A stretch of 64,000 nucleotides of DNA from Sphingobacteriales bacterium (GTDB lineage: Bacteria; Bacteroidota; Bacteroidia; Chitinophagales; CAIOSU01), in the NCBI GenBank assembly GCA_027483645.1, contig JAIXUD010000017.1:124001-188000 (forward strand). Reading direction: 5' to 3'. The notes beneath the pieces are model-generated. The model was not told the DNA's origin and ran no database searches. It worked only from the letters and a program-made list of their open reading frames with translations. A program made the position numbers and the translations under genes. Below are positions 1 to 7,570 of this stretch, in pieces; positions within the stretch are counted from its first letter, which is position 1, and each line of letters starts with the position of its first letter.

Positions 1-19
1 TTTTGGGGCATAACATGAC

Positions 20-53
20 GTAAGCAAATGCTTACTTTCCGCCTTAGCGGAAA
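20..53. other. two adjacent short palindromes upstream of lysS
   Basis: Two perfect hairpins lie side by side: GTAAGCA/TGCTTAC at 20-26 and 29-35, and TTTCCGC/GCGGAAA at 36-42 and 47-53 with a CTTA loop. No run of T follows, so a classical intrinsic terminator is not shown. They may end the transcript of a gene beyond the left edge or be part of a dispersed repeat. They lie upstream of the lysS promoter box. Confidence 0.4.
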
Positions 54-160
54 ACCGCGTTATGTGGTGTTGTTATAACGAGAGCTCTACCTCAATCAAG
101 GACAGGCAATACACCGTTTATACCAAAACCAGCGCTCCAAAAACTCCCCCAAAAAATCCC

Positions 161-168
161 TAATTTTG
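161..168 (+). promoter_or_regulatory. Bacteroidota -7 promoter box for lysS
   Basis: TAATTTTG matches the Bacteroidota -7 consensus TAnnTTTG exactly and lies 23 bases before the lysS ATG. Transcription would start about 7 bases downstream and leave a leader of roughly 15 nt. No clear -33 TTG element is visible. Confidence 0.55.
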
Positions 169-191
169 CACCCTAATTCAAGCAATTACAT

Positions 192-1748
192 ATGAGCCAG
201 CAAATACTGAACGAGCAGGAGGTTTTCCGCCGCGAATCGTTGACCAAGCTGCGCGAGATGGGCATTGAGCCTTATCCTGCGGCATTGTTTCCCGTTAATA
301 TATCTTCAAAGGAGATAAAGGAAACCTACGCCGAAGGACTAGAAAAGCGAGACTTATTGATCAATGAGTTGCTCGAAGGTAAGCGTGTAAATGTGGTGTT
401 GGCTGGCAGGCTCATGAGCCGCCGCATTATGGGCAAGGCATCGTTTGCCGAGCTGCAAGATAGCAGTGGCCGCATACAGATATACCTGAACCGCGACGAG
501 ATTTGCCCAGGTGAGGACAAGGAGCTGTACAACACCGTGTTCAAGAAACTATTGGATATCGGCGACTTTATCGGCATCAAGGGTTACGTATTTGTAACCC
601 AAGTGGGCGAGATAAGCGTGCACGTGGAAGAGATAACCGTATTGGCCAAAAGCTTACGCCCACTGCCGATTGTGAAGAAAGACGAGCAAGGCAACGTGTA
701 TGATGCGTTTGTTGACCCTGAGCTGCGCTACCGTATGCGCTACGTGGATTTGGTGGTAAACCAGCAAGTGCGCGAAACGTTCTTAAAGCGTACCAAGCTG
801 ATGAACAGCATGCGCCAGTTCTTTAACGACCATGGATACCTGGAGGTAGAAACGCCGGTGCTGCAAAGCATACCTGGCGGCGCGGCAGCACGCCCGTTTA
901 CCACGCACCACAATGCGCTGGATATACCATTGTTCCTGCGGATTGCCAATGAGCTGTACCTAAAGCGCCTGATTGTAGGCGGGTTTGATGGCGTGTATGA
1001 GTTCAGCAAGAACTTCCGCAACGAAGGCATGGACCGCACCCACAACCCAGAGTTTACGGTAATGGAGATATACGTGGCCTATAAGGACTACAACTGGATG
1101 ATGGAGTTTACCGAGCAATTGCTGGAGAAAATAGCTGTCGACCTATACAGCACTACCGAAGTGCCTTTTGGCGAAACGGTTTTGAATTACAAAGCACCTT
1201 TCCCGCGTGTAAGCATGTATGAAGCCATTGAACGCTTTACGGGCGTGGACATTAGCAATATGGATGAGGCACAACTGCGTGTAACCTGCCGCCAGCAAGG
1301 CGTGGAGGTGGACGAGACCATGGGCCGAGGCAAGTTGATTGACGAGCTATTTGGTGCTAAATGCGAAGGCAACTTTATACAACCCACGTTTATTACCGAT
1401 TTCCCGGTGGAGATGTCGCCACTTTGCAAGCGCCACCGCACCAACCCACAGTTGGCCGAGCGCTTTGAGCTAATGGTAAACGGTAAGGAAGTAGCCAACG
1501 CCTACAGCGAGCTGAACGACCCGATTGACCAACGCGAGCGCTTTATGGAGCAAATGCGCCTAGCCGACCGCGGCGACGATGAAGCCATGACCATCGACCA
1601 TGACTTCCTTCGTGCATTGGAGTATGGCATGCCGCCTACTTCGGGCTTGGGTATTGGCGTGGACAGGTTGACTATGTTTATGACCAACCAAAGCACGATA
1701 CAAGAGGTGTTGTTCTTCCCGCAAATGAGGCCAGAAAAGGTGCATTGA
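192..1748 (+). CDS. lysS: lysine--tRNA ligase, class II
   Basis: Charges tRNA-Lys with lysine in the cytoplasm. The protein has 518 residues, slightly longer than the usual class II LysRS. An N-terminal OB-fold anticodon-binding region occupies about residues 60-170 ([20 protein letters not shown]). The class II catalytic core follows, with motif 2 near residues 272-289 ([14 protein letters not shown]) and motif 3 near 487-495 ([10 protein letters not shown]). The ATG start is supported by the TAnnTTTG box 23 bases upstream. It is transcribed alone; an inverted-repeat element and a terminator hairpin follow, and the next gene converges from the other strand. Confidence 0.98.
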   Translation: MSQQILNEQEVFRRESLTKLREMGIEPYPAALFPVNISSKEIKETYAEGLEKRDLLINELLEGKRVNVVLAGRLMSRRIMGKASFAELQDSSGRIQIYLNRDEICPGEDKELYNTVFKKLLDIGDFIGIKGYVFVTQVGEISVHVEEITVLAKSLRPLPIVKKDEQGNVYDAFVDPELRYRMRYVDLVVNQQVRETFLKRTKLMNSMRQFFNDHGYLEVETPVLQSIPGGAAARPFTTHHNALDIPLFLRIANELYLKRLIVGGFDGVYEFSKNFRNEGMDRTHNPEFTVMEIYVAYKDYNWMMEFTEQLLEKIAVDLYSTTEVPFGETVLNYKAPFPRVSMYEAIERFTGVDISNMDEAQLRVTCRQQGVEVDETMGRGKLIDELFGAKCEGNFIQPTFITDFPVEMSPLCKRHRTNPQLAERFELMVNGKEVANAYSELNDPIDQRERFMEQMRLADRGDDEAMTIDHDFLRALEYGMPPTSGLGIGVDRLTMFMTNQSTIQEVLFFPQMRPEKVH

Positions 1749-1763
1749 TGAGTAATACAAAAC

Positions 1764-1919
1764 CCCTCACCTAACCTCTCCCTCAGGGAGAGGGACTTAT
1801 TCCTCCTTGCCTCCGGCAAGAAGTTTATGAGGTGTAGTTTAAATCAAAATTAGCAGTATTACGAGCCGAAAGGCGAGGTGTCCAAAGTCCCTCTCCCTGA
1901 GGGAGAGGTTAGGTGAGGG
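1764..1919. repeat. MITE/REP-like element with 35-bp perfect inverted repeats
   Basis: Bases 1764-1798 and 1885-1919 are perfect reverse complements. Each arm itself contains the palindrome CTCTCCCTCAGGGAGAG. The spacer holds a further hairpin, CTTGCC/GGCAAG at 1806-1820. The element starts 15 bases after lysS and has no coding capacity. CTCTCCCTCAGGGAGAG-type palindromes recur between genes in many bacterial genomes, so this is probably a dispersed non-autonomous element. It could also fold into a large stem in the lysS 3' UTR. Confidence 0.75.
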
Positions 1920-1934
1920 AAGTAACACAAATAG

Positions 1935-1960
1935 AAAATGCGCCTCTCGGGGCGCATTTT
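1935..1960. terminator. bidirectional intrinsic terminator
   Basis: AAAATGCGCC (1935-1944) pairs with GGCGCATTTT (1951-1960) around a 6-base loop. A T run follows on the plus strand and the A run serves the minus strand. It lies between the convergent lysS and acyl-CoA dehydrogenase genes and can stop both. Confidence 0.8.
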
Positions 1961-1976
1961 TCAATATCAGGCTGTC

Positions 1977-3779
1977 TTAAAAAGGATACCTTCCTTCCTT
2001 AATCATATACTCCGCTATCTCCCTGCGAAGGTGCTGCGGGTTGATGCGGTTGCTTATACTAAAACGGTACGCTACGCGCATCATCAGCTTTTGCTCAAAG
2101 CCATCGGTATAGCTCAGTATGGCATCTTTGGCCGCCTTAAATATCTTTTGGTTGGCCTCGTATACATATAGTTGCGCCATGTTTACCTGTTGCTGCAGTT
2201 TCTGTGCATCGGTAGCGGTGCCGCTCATTATTAGGGCTTTTTCCGTACGCAATATGATGGATTCCGCCACGTATATTTCTATCATCATGTCGGCAATGTT
2301 CATCAATATCTCCTGCTCATCGCTAAGTTTCAGTCCAAACTTCTGGGCGGCGCGGCCTGCTACCAGCAAGCAAAGCTTCTTATGGTTATCCAGTGTGCTT
2401 AGCTCCTTGCCAAAGCGCCCACCATTCGATTTTTTGAACAACTGCGTAAACAGCGCCAGCGGTACTTGCTTAATGGGAGCGGTAATGTCGTAATCCTTGT
2501 CTTTAAATGCTTTTTTGAACAACGTGCCCACCGCCAGCATCCGGTTTATTTCGTTGGTACCCTCGTAGATGCGGGTAATGCGCGCATCGCGGTAGCCTTT
2601 TTCTACAGGAAGCTCGGCCGAAAAGCCCATGCCACCATGTATCTGCAATGATTCGTCTACCACAAAATCCAACACTTCCGAGCCATGTACCTTGCACAGG
2701 GCGCACTCAATGGCGAATTGCTCCACTGCCTTTAGCTTGGCCTCAGCCTTGGGCATGCCGGTTGCCAATAAGCGGTCGTTCTCATCATCAATGTTTTGGC
2801 CTACCCGGTAACTTGCCGACTCAATGGCATAAGTTTTCATAGCCATCTCGGCCAGCTTGTGCTTTATGGCACCAAAACTGGCAATAGGCGTTTCGAACTG
2901 TTTGCGGGTATTGGCATATTCAATAGTGCCATCAATGCCCATTTTGCAGCCACCCAAAGCAGCAGCAGCCAGCTTAATACGGCCAATATTGAGAATGTTC
3001 ATGGCGATTTTAAATCCATTGCCACGCTTGCTCAATAGGTTCTCCACCGGTACGGGGCAATCATTAAAAAACACCTGCACCGTTGATGAGCCTTTAATAC
3101 CCAGCTTCTTCTCCTCAGCACCAATGCTAAGGCCACCGAAACCCTTCTCCACTATAAATGCCGAAAGGTTTTTATCATCGTCAATCTTCGCAAATACAAT
3201 AAACAAGTCGGCAAAACCGCCATTGGTAATCCACATTTTTTGCCCGTTCAGCAAATAATGGGTGCCTTCGGCATTTAGGGCAGCCTTCGTTTTGCCGCTG
3301 TTGGCATCGCTACCAGCGCTAGGCTCGGTTAGGCAATAGCTTACTTTAGTTTGTCCGCTAGCTAAGCCGGGCAAGTATTTGGCCATTTGCTGCTCATTGC
3401 CATAATACACAATAGGTAGGGTGCCAATGCCCGTATGCGCGCCATAGGTGGTGCCAAACGAAAAACCGTATGCCGACTTCTCTGCCACCAACATGCTGGT
3501 ATTGAACGACATATCGAAACCACCATACTCTTCTTGTACCGATGTGCCCAGCAGGCCTAGCTCGCCAGCCTGTTCCACCAGGCGGGGCATTAAGCCTTTA
3601 TCCTGCATGCTATCAATCTCATCCAAGCGGGGGTGTATCTCCTGCTTAATGAAATCAATCATCGTTTGCCCGATAAGGTGCTGCTCTTCATTCCACTCCT
3701 CGGGTATAAAAATATCTTCGGGGCGCGTTTGCTTCAGCAAAAATTCTCCGCCTTTGGGTAGGTTTTTTACAGTGCTCAT
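1977..3779 (-). CDS. acyl-CoA dehydrogenase, long form
   Basis: FAD enzyme that introduces the trans-2 double bond in acyl-CoA, the first step of beta-oxidation. The 600-residue form has the usual dehydrogenase fold over about residues 30-430 plus a C-terminal helical extension, as in very-long-chain type enzymes. Visible motifs are CLTEPSAGSDA in the substrate/FAD region, WITNGGFADLF, and YEGTNEINRM, whose Glu (about residue 405) is the expected catalytic base. I place the start at 3779 (MSTVKNLPKGGEF) rather than at the ATG at 3821, because a TAnnTTTG box at 3809-3816 lies between them. A thiolase gene sits 97 bases upstream on the same strand, so the pair probably works in fatty-acid breakdown. 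Confidence 0.93.
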   Translation of the reverse strand: MSTVKNLPKGGEFLLKQTRPEDIFIPEEWNEEQHLIGQTMIDFIKQEIHPRLDEIDSMQDKGLMPRLVEQAGELGLLGTSVQEEYGGFDMSFNTSMLVAEKSAYGFSFGTTYGAHTGIGTLPIVYYGNEQQMAKYLPGLASGQTKVSYCLTEPSAGSDANSGKTKAALNAEGTHYLLNGQKMWITNGGFADLFIVFAKIDDDKNLSAFIVEKGFGGLSIGAEEKKLGIKGSSTVQVFFNDCPVPVENLLSKRGNGFKIAMNILNIGRIKLAAAALGGCKMGIDGTIEYANTRKQFETPIASFGAIKHKLAEMAMKTYAIESASYRVGQNIDDENDRLLATGMPKAEAKLKAVEQFAIECALCKVHGSEVLDFVVDESLQIHGGMGFSAELPVEKGYRDARITRIYEGTNEINRMLAVGTLFKKAFKDKDYDITAPIKQVPLALFTQLFKKSNGGRFGKELSTLDNHKKLCLLVAGRAAQKFGLKLSDEQEILMNIADMMIEIYVAESIILRTEKALIMSGTATDAQKLQQQVNMAQLYVYEANQKIFKAAKDAILSYTDGFEQKLMMRVAYRFSISNRINPQHLRREIAEYMIKEGRYPF

Positions 3780-3808
3780 AGGTAAACTCAAGGTAGTTAA
3801 GTAGTTTT

Positions 3809-3816
3809 CAAAGATA
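3809..3816 (-). promoter_or_regulatory. -7 promoter box for the acyl-CoA dehydrogenase
   Basis: Read on the minus strand this is TATCTTTG, an exact TAnnTTTG match 29 bases before the ATG at 3779. It argues that the dehydrogenase has its own promoter even though the thiolase lies just upstream. It also excludes the ATG at 3821 as the main start. Confidence 0.5.
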
Positions 3817-3876
3817 AACAAATCTCAACCCGTAATGGATGTGGATTTGATTGTTTTATGAATTGGTAACCTTTAA

Positions 3877-5076
3877 CTACATGCGTTCATACACCAGTGC
3901 GGCACCCTGCCCTACCCCTATGCACATGGTGGCCAGCCCGTATCGCGTTTGGCGCTTTTGCATTTCGTGTATCAAGGTGGCAGATATGCGTGCACCCGAG
4001 CAGCCAAGTGGGTGCCCTAAGGCGATGGCTCCGCCGTTTACGTTTACTATCTCAGGGTTGAGGCCCAAATCTTGTATGCAAGCCAAAGATTGGGAAGCGA
4101 AGGCCTCGTTCAATTCTACCAAGCCCAAGTCTGCCACTGCAATTCCGGCGCGCTTTAGAGCCTTTTGGCTAGCCGGTATCGGCCCCACGCCCATTACGGA
4201 TGGGTGCACACCTGCCACCGCCATGCCTGCCACTCGGGCTAGTGGGGTAAGGTTGAACCGTTTCAGGGTTTCTTCATTTACCAGCAACAAGGCAGCTGCC
4301 CCATCATTAATACCGCTGGAATTGCCAGCGGTTACGCTACCACCGTTTTTGAAAGCAGGCTTTAGCGATGCCAATTGCTCGATGGTGCTCAAGCGTGGGT
4401 GCTCATCTTTATCTACAATGATGGGGTCGCCTTTGCGCTGCGGGATGTCTACTTGTGCCATTTCGGCCGCAAACCTACCGGCCTCGTGCGCGGCTTGGTA
4501 CTTTAGTTGGCTTTGGCGGGCAAACTCATCTTGCGCCTCACGGCTTATCTTCCACTGGTCGGCCACATTTTCCGCCGTTTCGCCCATGCTGTAAGGGTGG
4601 TACAGGGCGCTTAGGGCGCTGTTCACAAACCGCCAGCCAAGGGTAGTATCCACAAACTCTGGCAACCTGCTATAAGGCGTATCGCTTTTAGCCATCACAA
4701 AGGGTGCGCGGCTCATGCTCTCCACGCCGCCGGCTATGTAGGCATCGCCATCTCCGTTCATAATGGCGCGGCTGGCATCCATAATTGCTTGCAAACCCGA
4801 TGCGCAAAGCCTGTTCACGGTTACCCCGCCCACTTCAATAGGCAAGCCAGCCAGCAATAGCGCCATACGGGCCACGTTTCGGTTGTCTTCGCCAGCTTGG
4901 TTGGCTGCGCCTAGTATTACATCCTCCAATACTTTCGGGTCGAAGGCAGGGTTGCGGGCCATCAAAAATCGGATGGCATGTGCCGCCAAATCATCGGGGC
5001 GAATGCTGCTGAGGGCACCGGCATATTTGCCAATGGGGGTTCGAACGGCATCAACTATATAGGCGGATTGGGACAT
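3877..5076 (-). CDS. acetyl-CoA C-acyltransferase (thiolase)
   Basis: Cleaves 3-ketoacyl-CoA to acetyl-CoA and a shortened acyl-CoA, the last step of beta-oxidation. With 399 residues it has the normal length. The N-terminal active-site Cys lies in RLCASGLQAI (about residue 92). The C-terminal half has GHPLGCSGAR with the catalytic His (about 353) and CIGVGQGAALVYE with the second Cys. It is followed on the same strand by the acyl-CoA dehydrogenase. Sequence alone does not separate the degradative (FadA/PaaJ) from the biosynthetic subtype; the neighbour favours degradation. Confidence 0.93.
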   Translation of the reverse strand: MSQSAYIVDAVRTPIGKYAGALSSIRPDDLAAHAIRFLMARNPAFDPKVLEDVILGAANQAGEDNRNVARMALLLAGLPIEVGGVTVNRLCASGLQAIMDASRAIMNGDGDAYIAGGVESMSRAPFVMAKSDTPYSRLPEFVDTTLGWRFVNSALSALYHPYSMGETAENVADQWKISREAQDEFARQSQLKYQAAHEAGRFAAEMAQVDIPQRKGDPIIVDKDEHPRLSTIEQLASLKPAFKNGGSVTAGNSSGINDGAAALLLVNEETLKRFNLTPLARVAGMAVAGVHPSVMGVGPIPASQKALKRAGIAVADLGLVELNEAFASQSLACIQDLGLNPEIVNVNGGAIALGHPLGCSGARISATLIHEMQKRQTRYGLATMCIGVGQGAALVYERM

Positions 5077-5178
5077 GGTTATTTGTTATTGGGTGATTGG
5101 TTATTAGTTAATGGATGTGGCAGAATTAAAGTTCTTTCGAATGTCTGGAATAAGCATCAATATTTTATCAAAAGCAAC

Positions 5179-5664
5179 CTATTTACCTAAAAGTATCCTA
5201 ATCTCTTCTGTGGTTAAATGTGTTCCATCATCTTCATACAGGTATTTTTTCTTGCCTATGAATCTTTTTTTTGCTTTTTCTTTCAGCTCGGTGAGATTGT
5301 TTATCTCAACGTTATAGAAATCCCTCAAAATAATAGCTAATCCCTCAAAGAAATACTCTAAAAAATCTTCAATAGGGTAAGGAGCCGTATCGCCAAGACC
5401 ATTAATCCTCGGGAAATAAACATAGTGATCTATGTACTTGTATTTTCTCGATCTTTTTACTTCTTCTCGAACCTTGAGTGTTTCAAACGTTTTGTCCGAA
5501 CTTATATAATACATCAATGTCCATTCTGGCAAGGTAGCACTTAGCGTTTCATTTTTTAGAAAAATCGTTTTTTGAATAAAGTCACCTAATGCACCAGGTA
5601 ATTGCCATGATAGATTCACCCTATTGTTCGGGTCGAATGTGAAACTTGTTATTCCGAAAGTCAT
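5179..5664 (-). CDS. hypothetical protein, AT-rich orphan
   Basis: 161 residues, no signal peptide and no membrane segment. I recognise no family with confidence. The stretch from YISSDKTFETLKVREEV to the aromatic FLEYFFEGLAIIL recalls some small immunity proteins of contact-dependent toxin systems (Imm44-like), but this is a weak impression and no toxin gene is nearby. The C-terminus is Lys-rich and ends TTEEIRILLGK. The gene is clearly more AT-rich than the thiolase beside it, which suggests separate acquisition. Confidence 0.6.
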   Translation of the reverse strand: MTFGITSFTFDPNNRVNLSWQLPGALGDFIQKTIFLKNETLSATLPEWTLMYYISSDKTFETLKVREEVKRSRKYKYIDHYVYFPRINGLGDTAPYPIEDFLEYFFEGLAIILRDFYNVEINNLTELKEKAKKRFIGKKKYLYEDDGTHLTTEEIRILLGK

Positions 5665-5832
5665 TTTGGTAATTTTCTTAGTGACTTAGCCATTGCAAAT
5701 ACTTACCCCAAAATAAGCATAAACAATAAAATTGCGCTAGGTAAGGCACGGGCGTTGGGCTTGCTTTCAAAACCCTATACCATTATTTGCCCAAACCTTG
5801 TTTAATTTGCATTCAGAAAAACCCTTTGAGCT

Positions 5833-6258
5833 ATGATACAACGCATCCAATCTGTTTACCTCTTTTTAGCGCTGCTGGCTTTGGGCGCCTTGTTTTCGCG
5901 GTTGCCACTCATTAAGCCTATAGATATAGCCACTGCCGATAGTTTAAATGAGGGCTTTTTCATCGCTCAGGAAATACTCTTCGGCCTATCGGCGCTGCTT
6001 ACTTTTGCTGGTATCTTTCTATATGCCAACCGTAAGCGCCAAATGGTGGTGGTGAAACTAGCCATCGTTTTAACGGTATTCGGGTTGATTGCTTTTGGGG
6101 TGGAATATTTTGTGTTGAACGGCAAGTTGGGCGCAGCCAACTTAAAGCTAGATCCCTTTGCCCTGATAGGAACCGTGGCACTAATATTGCAAGTAATGGG
6201 TAATAGAGGCATAGCTGCCGACGAAAAGCTGGTGCGCAGTGCCGATAGGTTGCGATAG
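5833..6258 (+). CDS. DUF4293 family membrane protein
   Basis: 141 residues. The N-terminus MIQRIQSVYLFLALLALGAL is characteristic of DUF4293, a family I know from Bacteroidota genomes and of unknown function. Four hydrophobic segments are visible at about residues 6-24, 43-62, 70-92 and 102-121, with charged ends, so it is an inner-membrane protein. A lipoprotein gene starts 24 bases downstream on the same strand, so cotranscription is possible. Confidence 0.85.
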   Translation: MIQRIQSVYLFLALLALGALFSRLPLIKPIDIATADSLNEGFFIAQEILFGLSALLTFAGIFLYANRKRQMVVVKLAIVLTVFGLIAFGVEYFVLNGKLGAANLKLDPFALIGTVALILQVMGNRGIAADEKLVRSADRLR

Positions 6259-6282
6259 TTTAAAAGCAAGTAAATAGTGTGT

Positions 6283-6651
6283 ATGAGGGTGATAGCGGGT
6301 ATGATGTTGGCCATAGTATTGTTGTTGGCTTCGTGCTCTAAAAGCTTGGATGAAGCCACTGCCACCTGCTTTGATGGCATACAAAACCAAGGGGAAACCG
6401 CCATTGATTGTGGCGGCCCTTGCACAGGTGCTTGCCCCACTTGTACCGACGGCATTAAAAACCAAGGTGAAGCCAGCGTGGACTGCGGCGGCCCTTGCCC
6501 CAACACCTGCGCCACCATTGATTGTACCACTTGCAACAATGTAGTGCAAGGCGGGCAAAGCCAAACCTTTTGCGAAGACCAATACGTGAGCGAAGCTGCC
6601 TACCATGATGCGATTAATAATGCCATTGCTAATGGCTCTACCTGCGACTGA
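6283..6651 (+). CDS. Cys-rich lipoprotein with DGIxNQGE repeats
   Basis: 122 residues from the ATG at 6283; a GTG at 6277 in frame would add two residues. A SPII signal ends LLLASC, with the lipidated Cys at residue 18. Two tandem repeats of about 25 residues follow (CFDGIQNQGETAIDCGGPC and CTDGIKNQGEASVDCGGPC). The last part is a separate Cys-bearing region (TCNNVVQGGQSQTFCEDQY to TCD). The DGIxNQxExxxDCGG unit is a known extracellular Cys-rich repeat of unknown role. A paralogue with the same layout lies at 7091-7447, across an inverted-repeat element. Probably a surface or periplasmic protein stabilised by disulfides. Confidence 0.8.
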   Translation: MRVIAGMMLAIVLLLASCSKSLDEATATCFDGIQNQGETAIDCGGPCTGACPTCTDGIKNQGEASVDCGGPCPNTCATIDCTTCNNVVQGGQSQTFCEDQYVSEAAYHDAINNAIANGSTCD

Positions 6652-6715
6652 ACAGCCCCAATTACCTAGGGCTAGCGGGTCTAACATAATTTAAGTTTAC
6701 AGTGTGGATAGGCCT

Positions 6716-6959
6716 GCGGTCAGACGGCTACGGTGGTTCGGGTATAGATTAAAGAATCAAGAGGCTTTTGCTCGGAAAGGGCGTCCGACCGCTATGCACC
6801 GAGCGGATTTTGCTAAAGGGATACACCAATTGTAAATATAGCACTAATAGGATAGCGGTATCTGGGAGCTCCCCTCATTAGCGGTCGGACGCCCTTTCCG
6901 AATAGAATGCTCTGCCTGCCGCTATATTACTACGCGCACCACCGTAGTCGTCTGACCGC
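6716..6959. repeat. nested inverted-repeat (MITE-like) element, copy 1
   Basis: The outer 22-bp arms at 6716-6737 and 6938-6959 are reverse complements with one mismatch. The inner 22-bp arms at 6773-6794 and 6879-6900 are perfect reverse complements. It occupies most of the 439-base gap between the two Cys-rich lipoprotein genes and has no ORF. The outer terminus GCGGTCAGACGGCT and the inner unit CGTCCGACCGCTAT recur, the latter with one change, in the element at 44021-44171. The two are therefore members of one family. Confidence 0.75.
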
Positions 6960-7053
6960 CTGCAAATCTAGGACTGGTAAAACAATTTGTCTTTAGGCCC
7001 GATAGCCCTACGGCCTCAATTTCCTCCAACAGCGGACTATATAGAATTTTACC

Positions 7054-7061
7054 TAAATTTG
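7054..7061 (+). promoter_or_regulatory. -7 promoter box for the second Cys-rich lipoprotein
   Basis: TAAATTTG fits TAnnTTTG exactly, 37 bases before the ATG at 7091. It gives this paralogue its own promoter downstream of the inverted-repeat element. Confidence 0.5.
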
Positions 7062-7090
7062 CACCCTGCAACCGCTAAACTACGGGGATT

Positions 7091-7447
7091 ATGAAAAACG
7101 TTTTATTGATGCTATTGGCCATGAGCCTATTGGTAATGTCGTGTACTAAGGAAGAAGATGATGTTGCTAACTGCAATGATGGCATACGCAACCAAGATGA
7201 AACCGCTATTGACTGCGGTGGTGTGGTTTGCACTGCTTGTGCTTCGTGCTCGGATGGTATATTGAACCAAGGCGAAACCAGAACCGATTGCGGTGGTCCT
7301 TGTGCCGCTTGCTCCAATTGCGTAACCTGCACATCTAGTGTTGTTGGCAGCAACCCGATTACTTATTGCGAAAACGACTTCCTTACCCAGCAAGATTACA
7401 ACGATGCCGTGGCCAATGCACAATCCACCGGGCGTACTTGTAACTAA
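7091..7447 (+). CDS. Cys-rich lipoprotein, paralogue of the 6283 gene
   Basis: 118 residues. SPII signal MKNVLLMLLAMSLLVMSC with the lipidated Cys at residue 18. Two DGIxNQxE units follow (CNDGIRNQDETAIDCGG and CSDGILNQGETRTDCGGPC). The C-terminal region (CVTCTSSVVGSNPITYCEN to TGRTCN) matches that of the upstream paralogue in Cys spacing and in the YxxAxxxA helix. The pair arose by duplication. The serpin lipoprotein 123 bases downstream could share the transcript. Function unknown; outer-membrane anchoring is inferred from the lipobox. Confidence 0.8.
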   Translation: MKNVLLMLLAMSLLVMSCTKEEDDVANCNDGIRNQDETAIDCGGVVCTACASCSDGILNQGETRTDCGGPCAACSNCVTCTSSVVGSNPITYCENDFLTQQDYNDAVANAQSTGRTCN

Positions 7448-7570
7448 TTGAGGCATACAACCTTTTACACAGTACCTGCATCTTATATCCGTGTGGCAAA
7501 CACTGCCAATGGATAGTGACCGTGTAATGGGAAACTGCTGATTTTGACTAGCTACAACCTGAATAAATAA

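Noticed and set aside
3851-4594. 247-codon plus-strand frame opposite the thiolase gene
   Set aside because: Shadow of a strongly conserved minus-strand gene; Pro/Ser/Cys-rich translation with no protein character.
6181-6687. 168-codon minus-strand frame opposite the first Cys-rich lipoprotein
   Set aside because: The sense frame has a lipobox, repeats and a paralogue; the antisense frame only mirrors the repeats.
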